A DNA stretch of 64,000 nucleotides from Verrucomicrobiia bacterium (GTDB lineage: Bacteria > Verrucomicrobiota > Verrucomicrobiia > Limisphaerales > Fontisphaeraceae). A program made the translations under genes and the position numbers. Positions 43,895 through 54,365 of the stretch are shown in pieces. The notes under the pieces are model-generated. The model was not told the DNA's origin, did no database searches, and worked only from the letters and a program-made list of their open reading frames with translations. The DNA lies in NCBI GenBank assembly GCA_026414565.1, contig JAOAIT010000018.1, forward strand, positions 1-64,000, in the 5' to 3' direction. Each line of letters begins with the position of its first letter. The first letter of the stretch is position 1.

Positions 43895-44962
43895 TTAGGG
43901 CGACATGGGGAAACGCCTGGAGTGAGGCAGAAGCCGAGGCCGAAAATCGTCCCAAAGGACTTCCACGGCCGAGATCATCCAGGTGCGGCCACGATCGGGA
44001 TTGCCTTGAAAAAAGAGGTAAGTGTGGCCGTCCGGGTCTTCAAAAATGCCTGGATGTCCACTTTCGCTGTGGTTCCAGGAGCCCGGTGGGCCATGGGCCA
44101 GGAAGGGCTGGGTAGCAAGCCGTGTCCACTGCACGCCGTCGCGACTGGTGGCGACGCCAATTTGCTGAGGGTCATTGTTATAGCCGCCGGCATAGAACAT
44201 GACGAACGTATCGCCGCGGAGGGTGACGGAGGGGGCCTCGATGCAGCGCGTCTCCCAGGGCAGTTCCGGGCGTAAAATGGGGCCGTGGCCCTGGAGTTTC
44301 CAAGCTGCGCGGCTTATGGCGTTGCTGAGGCTGGCGGTGGCCACTCCCAACATCTGGGTGCGCCCGGAGGGGTCGCGGGTGGCAAAATAGAGCCACCATT
44401 GGTTTTGCCAAATGAATGGCTCAGCATCGATCGCCCGACCATTGTTCCAGTCGCCCGTGGGCCGAAAAATGGGATTATCGGGGTGGCGTTGGAAGTGAAG
44501 GCCATCCTTGGAGGAGGCATAACAGATGGCATCACGCGGGCCGTTGCCGTAGGTCTGGTAGAACAGGTGGACCTGGCCATTCCACACGCGGGCGGCGGGG
44601 GCGCAAAGGCCATTTTGGTCGCATTCCTGGGCGGGCCATAGCTCGGCCACTTTGCGCCACTTTATCAGGTCCTGGCTTTCGGCAATGCCCACGCTCCAAC
44701 CACGAGGAGCATTGGTGGGCGCCAGCTCGGCGGCAAAGGGCGGCAGCGAGTAATACATGAGATAGCGTCCGCCGAAATGGATCACACAAGGGTCCTTGGC
44801 ATAAGGCCGGCCCAGGCGGGAATCATCGCTGAACCAGAATGGTGGCAATGGCGGGACAGCAGACGCGGGGCAGGGCCGCGGAGCAAGGCACAAAGTGGCC
44901 CCCATGGCTGCCCATGCGGCAACCTGATGCCCCAAATGCCTGAGGTTCATGTATCGGCCCAT
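43895..44962 (-). CDS. Secreted GH43/GH32-like five-bladed propeller protein
   Basis: The 355-aa protein has a signal sequence (about residues 10-36, ending SAVPPL). Five-bladed propeller features are DPCVIHFGGRYLMYYS (first catalytic Asp candidate), DAEPFIWQNQWWLYFATRD (second Asp) and CIEAPSVTLRGDTFVMFYAGG (Glu). The end reads HPGIFEDPDGHTYLFFQG. This acid triad resembles GH43 and its relatives (arabinofuranosidase, xylosidase, fructosidase), but substrate is unknown. It begins 3 nt after the HIT gene; an internal ATG at 44950 is an alternative start. A role in plant- or algal-polysaccharide breakdown is likely. Confidence 0.75.
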   Translation of the reverse strand: MGRYMNLRHLGHQVAAWAAMGATLCLAPRPCPASAVPPLPPFWFSDDSRLGRPYAKDPCVIHFGGRYLMYYSLPPFAAELAPTNAPRGWSVGIAESQDLIKWRKVAELWPAQECDQNGLCAPAARVWNGQVHLFYQTYGNGPRDAICYASSKDGLHFQRHPDNPIFRPTGDWNNGRAIDAEPFIWQNQWWLYFATRDPSGRTQMLGVATASLSNAISRAAWKLQGHGPILRPELPWETRCIEAPSVTLRGDTFVMFYAGGYNNDPQQIGVATSRDGVQWTRLATQPFLAHGPPGSWNHSESGHPGIFEDPDGHTYLFFQGNPDRGRTWMISAVEVLWDDFRPRLLPHSRRFPMSP

Positions 44963-44965
44963 GGC

Positions 44966-45310
44966 TTAGCCGGGAGGCCAGCGCATGTGCCGTCCGCCCA
45001 GGATGTGGACATGAAGGTGGGGTACGGATTCGCCTCCTTCGGCGCCGTTGTTGATGACGAGACGGTAGCCGCGCTGGTCAAGGCCGGCGCGGCGGGCGAC
45101 TTCCGCGGCTTTGAGGAGGAGGTGTCCCAAAAGGGACTGATCCTCGGGCGTGGCTTCGTTGAGGCGGGGGATCGGCTTGCGTGGTACGATGAGGATGTGA
45201 GTGGGGGCCTGCGGGTGAATATCTTTGAAGGCCACCACCTGGTCATCTTCGTAAACGATGTCCGCAGGGATTTCGCGGGCGGCGATTTTTTCAAAAATGG
45301 TTTTGCTCAT
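44966..45310 (-). CDS. hinT: HIT-family nucleotide hydrolase (HinT-like)
   Basis: The 114-aa protein shows the HIT block VPHLHVHILGGRHM. It also has the conserved start TIFEKIAAREIPADIVYEDD and the AFKDIHPQAPTHILIVPRK block. HinT hydrolyses adenosine phosphoramidates. The ATG at 45310 (MSKTIFEKI) is taken, as the upstream residues are not part of the family. It is first in a run continuing into the GH43-like gene. Confidence 0.93.
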   Translation of the reverse strand: MSKTIFEKIAAREIPADIVYEDDQVVAFKDIHPQAPTHILIVPRKPIPRLNEATPEDQSLLGHLLLKAAEVARRAGLDQRGYRLVINNGAEGGESVPHLHVHILGGRHMRWPPG

Positions 45311-45484
45311 AGCAGAATGTGATGCTGCTGACCCACGCGGTTTAGGATAGGCCAACGCACTGGAGCGTGCAAGGACATCCGGGCAAGGGAGGAGATGGCT
45401 TGCTTTTAGCGGCGGAATGAGGCAAGGTCAGAAGCGTGATTCCGGTACACAGGCGCCAGACAGGCCGGGCCAAAGGTTGACGGC

Positions 45485-48259
45485 ATGTTTTTCCCGGGTG
45501 GCAGCTCCATTCAGCGCAAATTAACGCTGATCATCACCTTGAGCAGCGTGGGGGCGCTGTTATTGGCAGCGGTGGCGCTGGTCATCTATCTGAACAATCA
45601 GGCGCGGACGGCGCTGGTGCAGCAACTGCAGACGCATGCGCGGTTCATCGGCAACAGCAGCATCGCGGCGCTGGTGGCGGAGGATCCGGGGGTGGTGCGG
45701 GATTTGATGGACAGCCTCAAGGTGGACCGGCGGTTCATTGCGGCGTGCATCTATACCAGGGACGGGCGGACTTTTGCCACCTACACCCGGGGGGATGTGC
45801 ATGGCTACAGTTTTCCGAAACAACCGCTGAGTGGGTCGGTATGGTTTGATCCGGATGGAGTGGCAGTGGCGGAGGCCGTGCTATTCCAGAACGAGCCCAA
45901 GGGGGTGGTGTACCTTAAGGGTGAGCCTGCCCGCGTGGCGCCGGAGTTTTGGAAGGTGCTGGGTGGGGTGTTGGGGGCGTTGACCTTGTTGGTGGCGCTG
46001 GTGGCGCTGCGTGTTCAGCGGTTGATTTCCCAGCCCATTCTGGATCTGGCGCGGGTGGCCAATGAGGTGGCGGCCCACCAGAATTATTCCCTGCGGGCCA
46101 TCAAAAGCAGTGATGATGATTTGGGGCACTTGGTGGGCAGTTTCAATTGGATGCTCACGCAAATCCAGGCCCGGGAGCAGGAGCTGCAGAAAGCCCGGGA
46201 CGAGCTGGAGCAACGGGTGGCGGAACGGACGGCCGCGCTGGTGCAGGCCAATGAATTGCTGCGCAAGGAGAATCTGGAGCGGCAACGGGCGGATGAGGCG
46301 CTGCGCAACTCGCAGCAGAAGCTGCTGATGCATGTGCAGCAGACGCCCTTGGGGGTGATAGACTGGAATCTGGAGTTTCAGGCCATCAATTGGAATCCCT
46401 CGGCGGAGCGGATATTCGGGTACACCGAGAGCGAGGCGATTGGGAAGAACGGGGCGGACTTGATCTTTCCGGAAAGTGCGCGGCCCAACGTGAAGCGATT
46501 GTGGGAGGATTTGCTGGCAGGGCGTGGGGGCAAGCGGGTGGTGCATGAAAACCGGACCAAGACGGGGGCCACGATCATTTGCGAATGGTTTAACACGCCG
46601 CTGGTGACCATTGACGGGCGCGTGGTGGGGGTGTCGTCGCTGGTGCTGGATGTGACGCACCGGCAGCAGGCGGAGGAGGCCCTGCGGCGGTCGGAGGAAC
46701 TGTTCAGCAAGGCGTTTCGTGCCAGTCCGCAGGCCATCAGCATAGCCACGCTGTTGGGGGGGCAGTTTGTGGATGTGAACGACAGTTTTCTGGCGTTGTT
46801 TGGCTACCGGCGGGAGGAGGTCATCGGCCACACGATGCAGGAGCTGGGGATGTGGGAAAAGCCGCAGGATCGGCTGAAATTGTTTCAGCGCCTGCAGGAG
46901 GCACGGCGTTTCCGCGAGGAATTATGCCTGTTTCGGAGCAAGGACGGCAGCAGCCGTAAGGCGCTGGTGTCGGCGGAATTGATCAATTTGGGGACGGAGC
47001 CCTGCACGTTGTTCATTTATCATGACATCACGGAGCGGCTCAGTTTGGAGGAGCAGTTGCGGCAGTCGCAAAAGATGGAGGCGGTGGGGCGCCTGGCGGC
47101 GGGGGTGGCGCATGATTTCAACAACATTCTGACGATTATTCAGGGGCATACGGCGTTGTTGTTGCGCAAGACTTCGCTGCCGCCGCCGCAACTGGAGTCG
47201 CTCAAGCAGGTGGCGGGGGCGGCGGAGCGGGCGGCCAACCTGGTGCGGCAATTGCTGGCGTTCAGCCGGCGGCAGGTGATGCAGACCAAGACGCTGGATT
47301 TGAATGAGACGGTGCAGAACATGGGGCGGATGTTGAACCGGATGCTAGGCGAGGATGTGGTGCTGGAGTTTCAGTGTGCGCCGGAGCTGCCACCGATTGT
47401 GGCGGATGTGGGGATGATGGAGCAGGTGATTCTGAATTTGGTGGTCAACGCCCGGGACGCCATGCCCCTGGGAGGGCATGTGCTGATTGCCACGGCGGTG
47501 GTTAACGTCAATCCTGAAGCCAGCCGGCGGCATCCGGACGCGCGGCCGGGCCAGTTTGCGCGTTTGAGCGTGAAGGACACCGGTTCGGGGATTGACCCGT
47601 CCATTTTGCCGCGGATTTTTGAGCCGTTCTTCACCACCAAGGAGGTGGGCAAGGGGACGGGGCTGGGATTGTCCATGGTGTATGGGATTGTCAAGCAACA
47701 CCAGGGGTGGATTGAAGTGGAGAGCGAACTGGGGCGGGGGACTACTTTTCACATTTTTCTGCCGTTTGCACCGGCGGCGACCCCGGTGGGCGGCGAGACC
47801 AGGGCTGGAGAAGAGGCGCTGGACGGGCATGAGACGATCATGGTGGTGGAGGACGAGGCGGCCTTGCGGGAGCTGGTGCGGACGGTTTTGGAATTCCATG
47901 GCTACAAAGTCATCACGGCTTCCAACGGAGTGGAGGGGCTGCGCGTGTGGGAGGAACACCAGGGCCAGGTGGACTTGCTGGTCACCGACATGGTGATGCC
48001 GGAAGGCATCAGCGGGCGGGTGCTGGCGGAACGCCTGCAAAGCCGGAAACCTGATCTGAAGGTGATTTTTTCGAGTGGATACAGCCTGGATCTGTTTTCC
48101 AAAGATTTTACGCTGCGGGAGGGATTTAATTTCCTGGCCAAGCCCTACCATCCCACGACGCTGGCGCGGGCGGTGCGGGCGTGCCTGGATGGGCAGCCTT
48201 TGCCGCCGGAATGCAGTCCCAAAGCGGCGTCGCTGGGGCCGGCGCGTCCGGGGGCCTAA
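45485..48259 (+). CDS. Hybrid sensor histidine kinase with receiver domain
   Basis: The 924-aa protein starts with a TM helix (about 15-36), an extracytoplasmic sensor (37-160) and a second TM helix (about 160-185). HAMP (about 186-235), a coiled coil and two PAS domains (about 285-395 and 410-520) follow. The DHp has VAHDFNNILT (His543 as phospho-acceptor), and the HATPase_c shows GMMEQVILNLVVNARDAM, DTGSGID and GTGLGLSMVYGI. The REC domain has Asp835 in VTDMVMPEG. The N-terminal sensor looks like a CHASE8-type domain. Output is probably by phosphorelay to another response regulator; the signal is unknown. Confidence 0.93.
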   Translation: MFFPGGSSIQRKLTLIITLSSVGALLLAAVALVIYLNNQARTALVQQLQTHARFIGNSSIAALVAEDPGVVRDLMDSLKVDRRFIAACIYTRDGRTFATYTRGDVHGYSFPKQPLSGSVWFDPDGVAVAEAVLFQNEPKGVVYLKGEPARVAPEFWKVLGGVLGALTLLVALVALRVQRLISQPILDLARVANEVAAHQNYSLRAIKSSDDDLGHLVGSFNWMLTQIQAREQELQKARDELEQRVAERTAALVQANELLRKENLERQRADEALRNSQQKLLMHVQQTPLGVIDWNLEFQAINWNPSAERIFGYTESEAIGKNGADLIFPESARPNVKRLWEDLLAGRGGKRVVHENRTKTGATIICEWFNTPLVTIDGRVVGVSSLVLDVTHRQQAEEALRRSEELFSKAFRASPQAISIATLLGGQFVDVNDSFLALFGYRREEVIGHTMQELGMWEKPQDRLKLFQRLQEARRFREELCLFRSKDGSSRKALVSAELINLGTEPCTLFIYHDITERLSLEEQLRQSQKMEAVGRLAAGVAHDFNNILTIIQGHTALLLRKTSLPPPQLESLKQVAGAAERAANLVRQLLAFSRRQVMQTKTLDLNETVQNMGRMLNRMLGEDVVLEFQCAPELPPIVADVGMMEQVILNLVVNARDAMPLGGHVLIATAVVNVNPEASRRHPDARPGQFARLSVKDTGSGIDPSILPRIFEPFFTTKEVGKGTGLGLSMVYGIVKQHQGWIEVESELGRGTTFHIFLPFAPAATPVGGETRAGEEALDGHETIMVVEDEAALRELVRTVLEFHGYKVITASNGVEGLRVWEEHQGQVDLLVTDMVMPEGISGRVLAERLQSRKPDLKVIFSSGYSLDLFSKDFTLREGFNFLAKPYHPTTLARAVRACLDGQPLPPECSPKAASLGPARPGA

Positions 48260-48360
48260 ACGGGCCCTCGGAGCAATTGCCCGGGATTCCAAGGCAGGAA
48301 GAAGGCAGAATTACAGCGAGGATTTGCGCCTTTCACTGGGGAGAGGCAATTTATCAGCCT

Positions 48361-49917
48361 ATGATGCAATCAGCCAACGAGGATGCATATAGTTGTCAGT
48401 TGGACAGCGGCCGCAAGGTGGACACCCCATGCACGGTGGTGATTTTTGGGGCCAGCGGCGATTTGACGGCGCGCAAGCTCATCCCGGCCCTGTATCACCT
48501 CTATGCTGAAGGACGGCTTCCCGAGCCGTTTCAGGTCATTGGGGTGGCGCGAAGGCCCAAAAACCATGAAACCTGGCGAGAGGAATTGCGGGCGGCCTTG
48601 GAGCGTTTTTCCCGCACGGGTGCGCCGTCGGCCGAGCGCTGGCAGGCCTTTGCCGGGCGGGTGTTTTATTGCGAAGGAGATTTTAACCAGGCACAGACCT
48701 ATGCACGCCTGAAGGAGATGTTGGCGAAGTCACCGGTGGAGGCCCTGCGGCGGAATCTGTTGTTTTATCTGGCGGTGGCGCCCAGCCAATTTGGCGAGGT
48801 CAGCCAGCATTTGCATGAGGCCGGATTGTTGCAACGGATGGGGGATTCAGGCGGCTGGCAGCGGCTGTTGGTGGAGAAGCCCTTTGGGCATGATTTACGC
48901 AGCGCCCGTGAATTGAATCATCATTTGCTGCGGCTGGTGGATGAGCAGCAAATATTCCGGATTGACCATTACCTGGGCAAGGAGACGGTGCAGAACATTT
49001 TGATGTTCCGGTTCAGCAACTCGATATTTGAGCAGCTTTGGAATCGGCAACTGGTGGATCACGTGCAGATCACCGTCAGCGAACAGCAGGGGGTGGGCGA
49101 TCGGGGAGGGTTTTACGAGGAGGCGGGGGCGTTGCGCGACATCGGGCAGAACCACTTATTGCAGGTGCTGGCCCTGGTGGCCATGGAGCCGCCGGTGACG
49201 CTGGAGAGTGAGGCGGTGCGCAATGAGAAGGTGAAGCTGCTCAAATCCATACGCCCCATCACAGCGGCACAGGCGGCGACGCAGGCGGTGCGGGGGCAGT
49301 ATTTTGCCGGCACCATTGAAGGGCAGCCCGTGCCGGGGTACCGGCAGGAGGCCCGCGTCAAACCGGATTCCAACGTGGAGACGTTCATGGCCTTGAAACT
49401 GCACATAGACAACTGGCGGTGGTCGGGGGTGCCGTTTTACTTGCGCAGTGGCAAGCGGCTGCCGTTGAGCGCCAGCGAAGTGCGGGTGCAGTTTCGGCCC
49501 GCCCCCAATGTGCTCTTTGCGGCGCAGTGCGGGCCGCAATTGGATGTGAATGCGATCACGCTGCGCCTGCAGCCCCATGAGGGGATCAGCCTGCGGTTCA
49601 ATGGCAAGGTGCCAGGCTCAAGCCTGCGGGTGCGGCCGGTGCGCATGCATTTCAGTTACAACACGGAGTTCGGGGCCTATACGCCGGAGGCTTATGAGCG
49701 GTTGTTGCTCGAGGCCATGGCCGGAGATGCCACTTTGTTCATCCGCAGCGACGAAGTGGAGGCGGCATGGAGCCTGGTGGATCCCATCCGCCAGGCGTGG
49801 GCGGCGCCGTTGTCGAACCGCGAATTCTATGCCGCAGGCACGTGGGGCCCGGTGGCGGCAGAGGAGCTTATGGCGCGGGATGGGCGCGAGTGGCGGAATC
49901 CGCAGCCGGTGGCCTGA
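48361..49917 (+). CDS. zwf: Glucose-6-phosphate dehydrogenase
   Basis: The 518-aa enzyme makes 6-phosphogluconolactone and NADPH, the entry to the oxidative pentose phosphate pathway. It has the Rossmann start VIFGASGDLTARKLIPALY, the substrate-binding RIDHYLGKETVQN, and VEKPFGHD. The frame is open far upstream into the sensor kinase gene, but ATG 48361 gives the normal start (MMQSANEDAYS). It lies about 100 nt after the hybrid kinase gene and may be read through from it. Its partner 6-phosphogluconolactonase is not adjacent. Confidence 0.96.
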   Translation: MMQSANEDAYSCQLDSGRKVDTPCTVVIFGASGDLTARKLIPALYHLYAEGRLPEPFQVIGVARRPKNHETWREELRAALERFSRTGAPSAERWQAFAGRVFYCEGDFNQAQTYARLKEMLAKSPVEALRRNLLFYLAVAPSQFGEVSQHLHEAGLLQRMGDSGGWQRLLVEKPFGHDLRSARELNHHLLRLVDEQQIFRIDHYLGKETVQNILMFRFSNSIFEQLWNRQLVDHVQITVSEQQGVGDRGGFYEEAGALRDIGQNHLLQVLALVAMEPPVTLESEAVRNEKVKLLKSIRPITAAQAATQAVRGQYFAGTIEGQPVPGYRQEARVKPDSNVETFMALKLHIDNWRWSGVPFYLRSGKRLPLSASEVRVQFRPAPNVLFAAQCGPQLDVNAITLRLQPHEGISLRFNGKVPGSSLRVRPVRMHFSYNTEFGAYTPEAYERLLLEAMAGDATLFIRSDEVEAAWSLVDPIRQAWAAPLSNREFYAAGTWGPVAAEELMARDGREWRNPQPVA

Positions 49918-49922
49918 GGACG

Positions 49923-49949
49923 AGGCCCGAGGCCGGGGGCCTTGACTTT
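49923..49949 (+). terminator. Putative terminator between zwf and sdhB
   Basis: AGGCCC (49923-49928) can pair with GGGCCT (49937-49942) around an eight-base loop, followed by TGACTTTT. The hairpin fills the 32-nt gap between the two convergent genes and could serve zwf. Confidence 0.4.
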
Positions 49950-50723
49950 TCAGCCAGCGCCCTGAGCCGACTGGGGCGGATCTCCTTTGAGCAGGGCCAC
50001 GGCGAAATCCCGATTAAGCCGCGCAATGAAATCGAGGCTGATGTTCTTGGGGCAAACGGCCTCGCAGGAGCCGGTCACGGTACAGGCGCCGAAGCCGGCT
50101 TCATCCATGGCTTCCACCATGGCCTTGGCGCGACGGTAGCGCTCAGGCTGGCCCTGGGGCAGGAGGCCCAGGTGGGAGACCTTGGCCGCCACAAAGAGCA
50201 TGGCGCTGGCGTTTTTGCAGGCGGCCACACAGGCCCCGCAGCCAATACAGGCGGCTGCATCCATGGCGCGATCTGCATTCTCTTTGGGCACAGGGATGCT
50301 GTTGGCATCGGGGGCGCTGCCGGTGCGGACGGAGATGAAGCCGCCGGCCTGCATGATTTTGTCGAAGGCCTTGCGGTTGACCACGAGGTCCTTGATGACG
50401 GGGAAAGGCCGGGCGCGGAAAGGCTCGACGATGATGGTTTCCCCATCTTTGAAACTGCGCATGTAAGTCTGGCAGGTGGCCACGCCGCGATGCGGGCCGT
50501 GGGGTTTGCCATTGATGACCAGCGAGCAGGTGCCACAGATGCCTTCGCGGCAGTCGTGATCAAACGCGATCGGCTCCTGGCCTTTGAGGGTGAGGTCCTC
50601 ATTGACCACGTCCATCATCTCCAGAAAGGACATGTTGGGGTTCAGCTCCGGCGTTTCGTAAATCTCGAAGGCGCCGGGGGCGTCGCTGTTTTTCTGCCGC
50701 CAAACCTTGAGTTTAACTTTCAT
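49950..50723 (-). CDS. sdhB: Succinate dehydrogenase/fumarate reductase iron-sulfur subunit
   Basis: The 257-aa subunit carries three clusters. The [2Fe-2S] motif is [19 protein letters not shown] with a distal Cys in ATCQ; the second is [11 protein letters not shown] and the third [15 protein letters not shown]. It passes electrons from SdhA's FAD to quinone through SdhC. Sequence style (KVWRQKN..., ARFNRDF-like C-terminus) fits the Bacteroidetes/Verrucomicrobia type B complex II. It is last in the sdhC-A-B order. Confidence 0.96.
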   Translation of the reverse strand: MKVKLKVWRQKNSDAPGAFEIYETPELNPNMSFLEMMDVVNEDLTLKGQEPIAFDHDCREGICGTCSLVINGKPHGPHRGVATCQTYMRSFKDGETIIVEPFRARPFPVIKDLVVNRKAFDKIMQAGGFISVRTGSAPDANSIPVPKENADRAMDAAACIGCGACVAACKNASAMLFVAAKVSHLGLLPQGQPERYRRAKAMVEAMDEAGFGACTVTGSCEAVCPKNISLDFIARLNRDFAVALLKGDPPQSAQGAG

Positions 50724-50746
50724 AGAACGATCGTGCCGTAGTAAAA

Positions 50747-52663
50747 TTACTTGTAACTGCGCGTGCCCATTTTGACTTCCTCGTACACCAGCGGCTCGGT
50801 GTGGCGCACCGGCGGTTTATTGGGGCCTTGATATTCCCAGACGGCCACATGGGCGAAGTTCACATCGTCGCGTTTGCACTCGCCGTCTTCGTACTGGTAT
50901 TCCTCGCGGAAATGACCGCCGCAGGACTCGCGGCGTTCCAAGGCGTCCAGGCACATCAGCTCGGCCAGTTCCATATAATCGGCCACCCGGCCGGCGCGTT
51001 CCAGCGCCTGATTGAGGTTGTTGTCTTCACCGGGCACATTGACATTTTTCCAATACTCCTCGCGGAGGGCGGGAATGAGCTGGAGGGCCTTCTTAAGTCC
51101 GGCCTCATTGCGGGCCATGCCGCAGTATTCCCACATGATGTTGCCCAGTTCCTTGTGGAAGGAGTGCACCGTGCGCTTGCCTTTGGCGGCCAGCAGCCGT
51201 TTGATGATCCAGCGGACGTTTTCCTCAGCCTCCTGAAAGGCCATGTGCGAGGTGGCGGGGCGTTTGCCCGGGTCCTGGGTGGCCAGGTAGTTGCCGATGG
51301 TATAGGGAATGACGAAGTAGCCATCGGCCAGGCCCTGCATGAGGGCGCTGGCGCCCAGGCGGTTGGCTCCGTGGTCGGAGAAATTGGCCTCGCCCAAAAC
51401 GAACAATCCGGGAATGGTGCTCATGAGGTGGTAGTCCACCCACAGGCCGCCCATGGTGTAATGGACGGCCGGATAAATGCGCATGGGAACCTGGTAGGCA
51501 TCTTCGTTGGTAATTTCGTGATAGATGTCGAAAAGGTTGCCGTAACGCTCGCGCACTTTTTCGATTCCCAGCCGTTTGATGGCGTCGCTGAAGTCCAGGT
51601 ACACCCCCCGGCCGGTTTCGCCCACCCCGCGGCCTTCGTCGCACACGCGCTTGGCGGCGCGGGAGGAGACGTCGCGTGGGGCGAGGTTGCCGAAGCTGGG
51701 GTAGATGCGCTCAAGGAAGTAATCGCGCTCCTCCTCGGGGATTTGATTGGGGGGACGCTTGTCGCCCGCCTTTTTCGGCACCCAGATGCGGCCGTCGTTG
51801 CGGAGGGACTCGCTCATCAGGGTAAGCTTGCTTTGGTAATCGCCGGTGACGGGGATGCAGGTGGGATGGATTTGGGTGAAGCAGGGGTTGCCAAAGCCTG
51901 CGCCGCGTTTGTAGGCGCGCCAGATGGCGGTGGCATTGGACTGGCGGGCGTAGGTGGTGAGGTTGAAGACGTTGCCGTAGCCGCCGGTGGCCAGGACGAC
52001 CGCATCGGCGTTGTGGCGGCTGATTTCGCCGGTGATAAGATTGCGGACGATGATGCCCTTGGCCTGGCCGTCCACCACCACCAGGTCAAGCATTTCGCAA
52101 TGGGTAAAGGATTGGACTGTGCCGGCGGCAATCTGGCGGACCAAGGCAGAGTAGGCCCCCAGGAGGAGCTGCTGACCGGTCTGGCCGCGGGCGTAGAACG
52201 TGCGCGAGACCTGGGCGCCGCCAAAGGAGCGATTGTCCAGCAGCCCGCCGTATTCCCGGGCAAATGGCACACCCTGGGCCACGCATTGGTCAATGATGTT
52301 TACGCTGACCTGGGCCAGGCGGTACACGTTGGCCTCGCGGGCGCGGAAATCGCCGCCCTTGAGGGTGTCGTAGAAAAGCCGGTACACCGAGTCACCATCG
52401 TTTTGATAATTTTTAGCGGCGTTGATGCCACCCTGGGCGGCGATGGAATGCGCGCGGCGGGGGCTGTCATGATAGACAAAGTTTTTAACCTTGTACCCCA
52501 GCTCGCCGAGGGTGGCGGCGGCCGATGCCCCGGCCAGACCAGCGCCGACGACGATGATTTCGTATTTACGCTTGTTGGCCGGGTTGACCAGCTTGTTTTC
52601 AAACTTGCACTTGTCCCATTTCAGCGCCAGCGGGCCTGAGGGAATGCGGGAATCGAGTTTCAT
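50747..52663 (-). CDS. sdhA: Succinate dehydrogenase/fumarate reductase flavoprotein subunit
   Basis: The 638-aa FAD-binding subunit has the Rossmann motif [19 protein letters not shown] and the FAD-anchoring His region [22 protein letters not shown]. Further blocks are [25 protein letters not shown], and the C-terminal [13 protein letters not shown] with the active-site Arg. It oxidises succinate to fumarate at the inner side of the membrane. The gene is 21 nt after sdhC and 23 nt before sdhB, one operon. Confidence 0.97.
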   Translation of the reverse strand: MKLDSRIPSGPLALKWDKCKFENKLVNPANKRKYEIIVVGAGLAGASAAATLGELGYKVKNFVYHDSPRRAHSIAAQGGINAAKNYQNDGDSVYRLFYDTLKGGDFRAREANVYRLAQVSVNIIDQCVAQGVPFAREYGGLLDNRSFGGAQVSRTFYARGQTGQQLLLGAYSALVRQIAAGTVQSFTHCEMLDLVVVDGQAKGIIVRNLITGEISRHNADAVVLATGGYGNVFNLTTYARQSNATAIWRAYKRGAGFGNPCFTQIHPTCIPVTGDYQSKLTLMSESLRNDGRIWVPKKAGDKRPPNQIPEEERDYFLERIYPSFGNLAPRDVSSRAAKRVCDEGRGVGETGRGVYLDFSDAIKRLGIEKVRERYGNLFDIYHEITNEDAYQVPMRIYPAVHYTMGGLWVDYHLMSTIPGLFVLGEANFSDHGANRLGASALMQGLADGYFVIPYTIGNYLATQDPGKRPATSHMAFQEAEENVRWIIKRLLAAKGKRTVHSFHKELGNIMWEYCGMARNEAGLKKALQLIPALREEYWKNVNVPGEDNNLNQALERAGRVADYMELAELMCLDALERRESCGGHFREEYQYEDGECKRDDVNFAHVAVWEYQGPNKPPVRHTEPLVYEEVKMGTRSYK

Positions 52664-52684
52664 GTTACGTCAAAGGGTTGGGCT

Positions 52685-53500
52685 TCATTTTGCCGGGGGC
52701 AGCGGCGGGACCTGGGCAGGGGCCGGCAGGCTTTTGGATGACACGGCTTGGGTCACGGCCTCCTCCAGGTGTGCCCTGCCGAGACCCAGAAGCACCGCGG
52801 CCGGAATGGAAAGGTAACCGATCAACAGGAGCAAGGCGATGGCTTTGGCGGCTTTTTCGATCAGGGGGCTGTACACGTGATTGCGAAAGCCCAGGGATTG
52901 AAACATGGCGGCGATGCCGTGGCTCAAGTGCAGGCAGAGCAGGCTTACGCCGATGGCGTAGCAGAGGGAAATCCAGGGGTTGCGGAAACCGGCGATCATC
53001 ATGGCGTACACATCGGGACGGGTTTCGCCGGTAAGCAGCCGTTCCTTCAAATCCTGGAACTTGATGGGGGCCACCGGCCCATCGGCTTTCACCACGCTGA
53101 GCGGGTCAATTTTGACGGTGTAGTGCAGCAGGTGGAAAATGATGAACGCGGCCACCACCAGGCCGCCGACCAGCATGGTGCGCGACGCCAAACTGGCGGC
53201 CAACGGCGGCTGGCCGTGAGCGTAGTCCACTGGACGAGCGGCGCGGTTCTCCAACGTCAGGCGGATGGCCGAGATGACATGGAGCACCACCATGCCCAGC
53301 AGGAACAGGCGCACCGGCCAGAGCAGCTCCACGTTGCTTTGCAGGAAATGGGCGTAACGGTTGATGGCTTCCGGGCCGAGAAAAATCTGGAGGTTGCCGA
53401 TCATGTGGCCGATGACAAACAACACCAGCACCACGCCGGAAAGGGCCATCAGGTATTTCTTCCCCAAAGAGGAATTCCAAATGCGCAATACCAGGTTCAT
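52685..53500 (-). CDS. sdhC: Succinate dehydrogenase cytochrome b subunit (type B, single anchor)
   Basis: The 271-aa membrane protein has about five transmembrane helices. His residues placed for two haems lie in GHMIGNLQIFLG, LHVISAIRL, FHLLHYTVKI and LHLSHGIAAMFQSLG. This TIGR02046-like single-subunit anchor replaces SdhC plus SdhD of other bacteria. It transfers electrons to quinone; whether toward menaquinone is not certain. Its C-terminus is Pro/Ala-rich. It is the first gene of the operon with a promoter at 53556-53583. Confidence 0.93.
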   Translation of the reverse strand: MNLVLRIWNSSLGKKYLMALSGVVLVLFVIGHMIGNLQIFLGPEAINRYAHFLQSNVELLWPVRLFLLGMVVLHVISAIRLTLENRAARPVDYAHGQPPLAASLASRTMLVGGLVVAAFIIFHLLHYTVKIDPLSVVKADGPVAPIKFQDLKERLLTGETRPDVYAMMIAGFRNPWISLCYAIGVSLLCLHLSHGIAAMFQSLGFRNHVYSPLIEKAAKAIALLLLIGYLSIPAAVLLGLGRAHLEEAVTQAVSSKSLPAPAQVPPLPPAK

Positions 53501-53555
53501 GAAACAAAATTATGTCATTGAGGGTCGCAGAACCTCTGCGAGCACATGCCGGGAG

Positions 53556-53583
53556 AGATTAAGGAAAGTCTTGACATCGTCAA
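53556..53583 (-). promoter_or_regulatory. Putative promoter of sdhCAB
   Basis: On the minus strand TTGACG (53578-53583), a 16-nt spacer and TAATCT (53556-53561) lie about 55 nt upstream of the sdhC ATG. The region 53590-53625 upstream of it is AT-rich and could act as an UP element. Confidence 0.45.
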
Positions 53584-53654
53584 TCATGTTTTAATGAATT
53601 AGATATTCTAATCTACTGAGAGCGAGTTTAGCGGGGTGAAAGCTGAGCATTAGC

Positions 53655-54365
53655 TCAGGTGTTTTCGCTGGAAAGCAGCAGATGGCCGCCAGCCAGTTCC
53701 ACGACGGTGGGCACCTCGAGCAGGGAGGTGATTTGGCCGGCCGTTTTGTGCAAGGCGCCACGGACCAAATGCAAGGTTTGCAAGCCGGCCGATCGCGCTC
53801 CCTCCACATCTTCCAGATAATGATCGCCCACATGGAGGATTTGCTCTGGCGGCAGGCCAAGCTGGCGGACAGCGATTTCAAAGATGACCGGGCTGGGCTT
53901 GTTAAAGGCGACTTCGCAGGAGGGGACGATGACATCAAAAAAACCGGTCAGCTTGAAAGCGGAGAGCAGGGGACGCAGACGGTTGTCCCAGTTGGAGATG
54001 ACGCCCATCGGAATTCCGTGACTGGCCAGTTCGTCGAGGGTGGGCAGGACATCTTCAAACAAGTGCCAGGCCTCCACGTGGGCGAATTCCTCGTACAGTG
54101 CGGGGTAAAAGGCCTCCGGCAGCCGGTCTGCATGGGCGCCAAAGGTGCGGCGTACCAGGGCAAACCAGGCTTCCTGCGAGTAATCAAACTCCCCTTTTTG
54201 GCGCCATTCACGCGCAAAATTTTCCTCCAATTCCGCGGCGGATGCCGCCTGCAACCCAAACTCGCGCGCCACGCGGGCATAGATCTCTCCCACGGGCTGG
54301 GCCGGCCGGAGCAGCGTGCCCCCCGCGTCAAAAGTTACGGCTCGAATGGGTTTGGTGTCGAGCAT
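53655..54365 (-). CDS. HAD-superfamily hydrolase, HDHD3/REG-2-like
   Basis: The 236-aa protein has motif I as FDAGGTLL, motif II GVISNWDNRLR and motif III/IV around VGDHYLEDVEGARSAG. The second Asp of the usual DxDGT is Gly here (DAGGT), a feature of REG-2/HDHD3-like subfamily IA members. Its substrate is unknown, probably a small phosphorylated metabolite. It is upstream of sdhC on the same strand with a 154-nt gap, so it is probably separate. Confidence 0.85.
   Translation of the reverse strand: MLDTKPIRAVTFDAGGTLLRPAQPVGEIYARVAREFGLQAASAAELEENFAREWRQKGEFDYSQEAWFALVRRTFGAHADRLPEAFYPALYEEFAHVEAWHLFEDVLPTLDELASHGIPMGVISNWDNRLRPLLSAFKLTGFFDVIVPSCEVAFNKPSPVIFEIAVRQLGLPPEQILHVGDHYLEDVEGARSAGLQTLHLVRGALHKTAGQITSLLEVPTVVELAGGHLLLSSENT

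Noticed and set aside
50801-52639. A 612-aa open frame antisense to sdhA
   Set aside because: sdhA on the other strand is certain; the composition is typical of antisense GC-rich frames.
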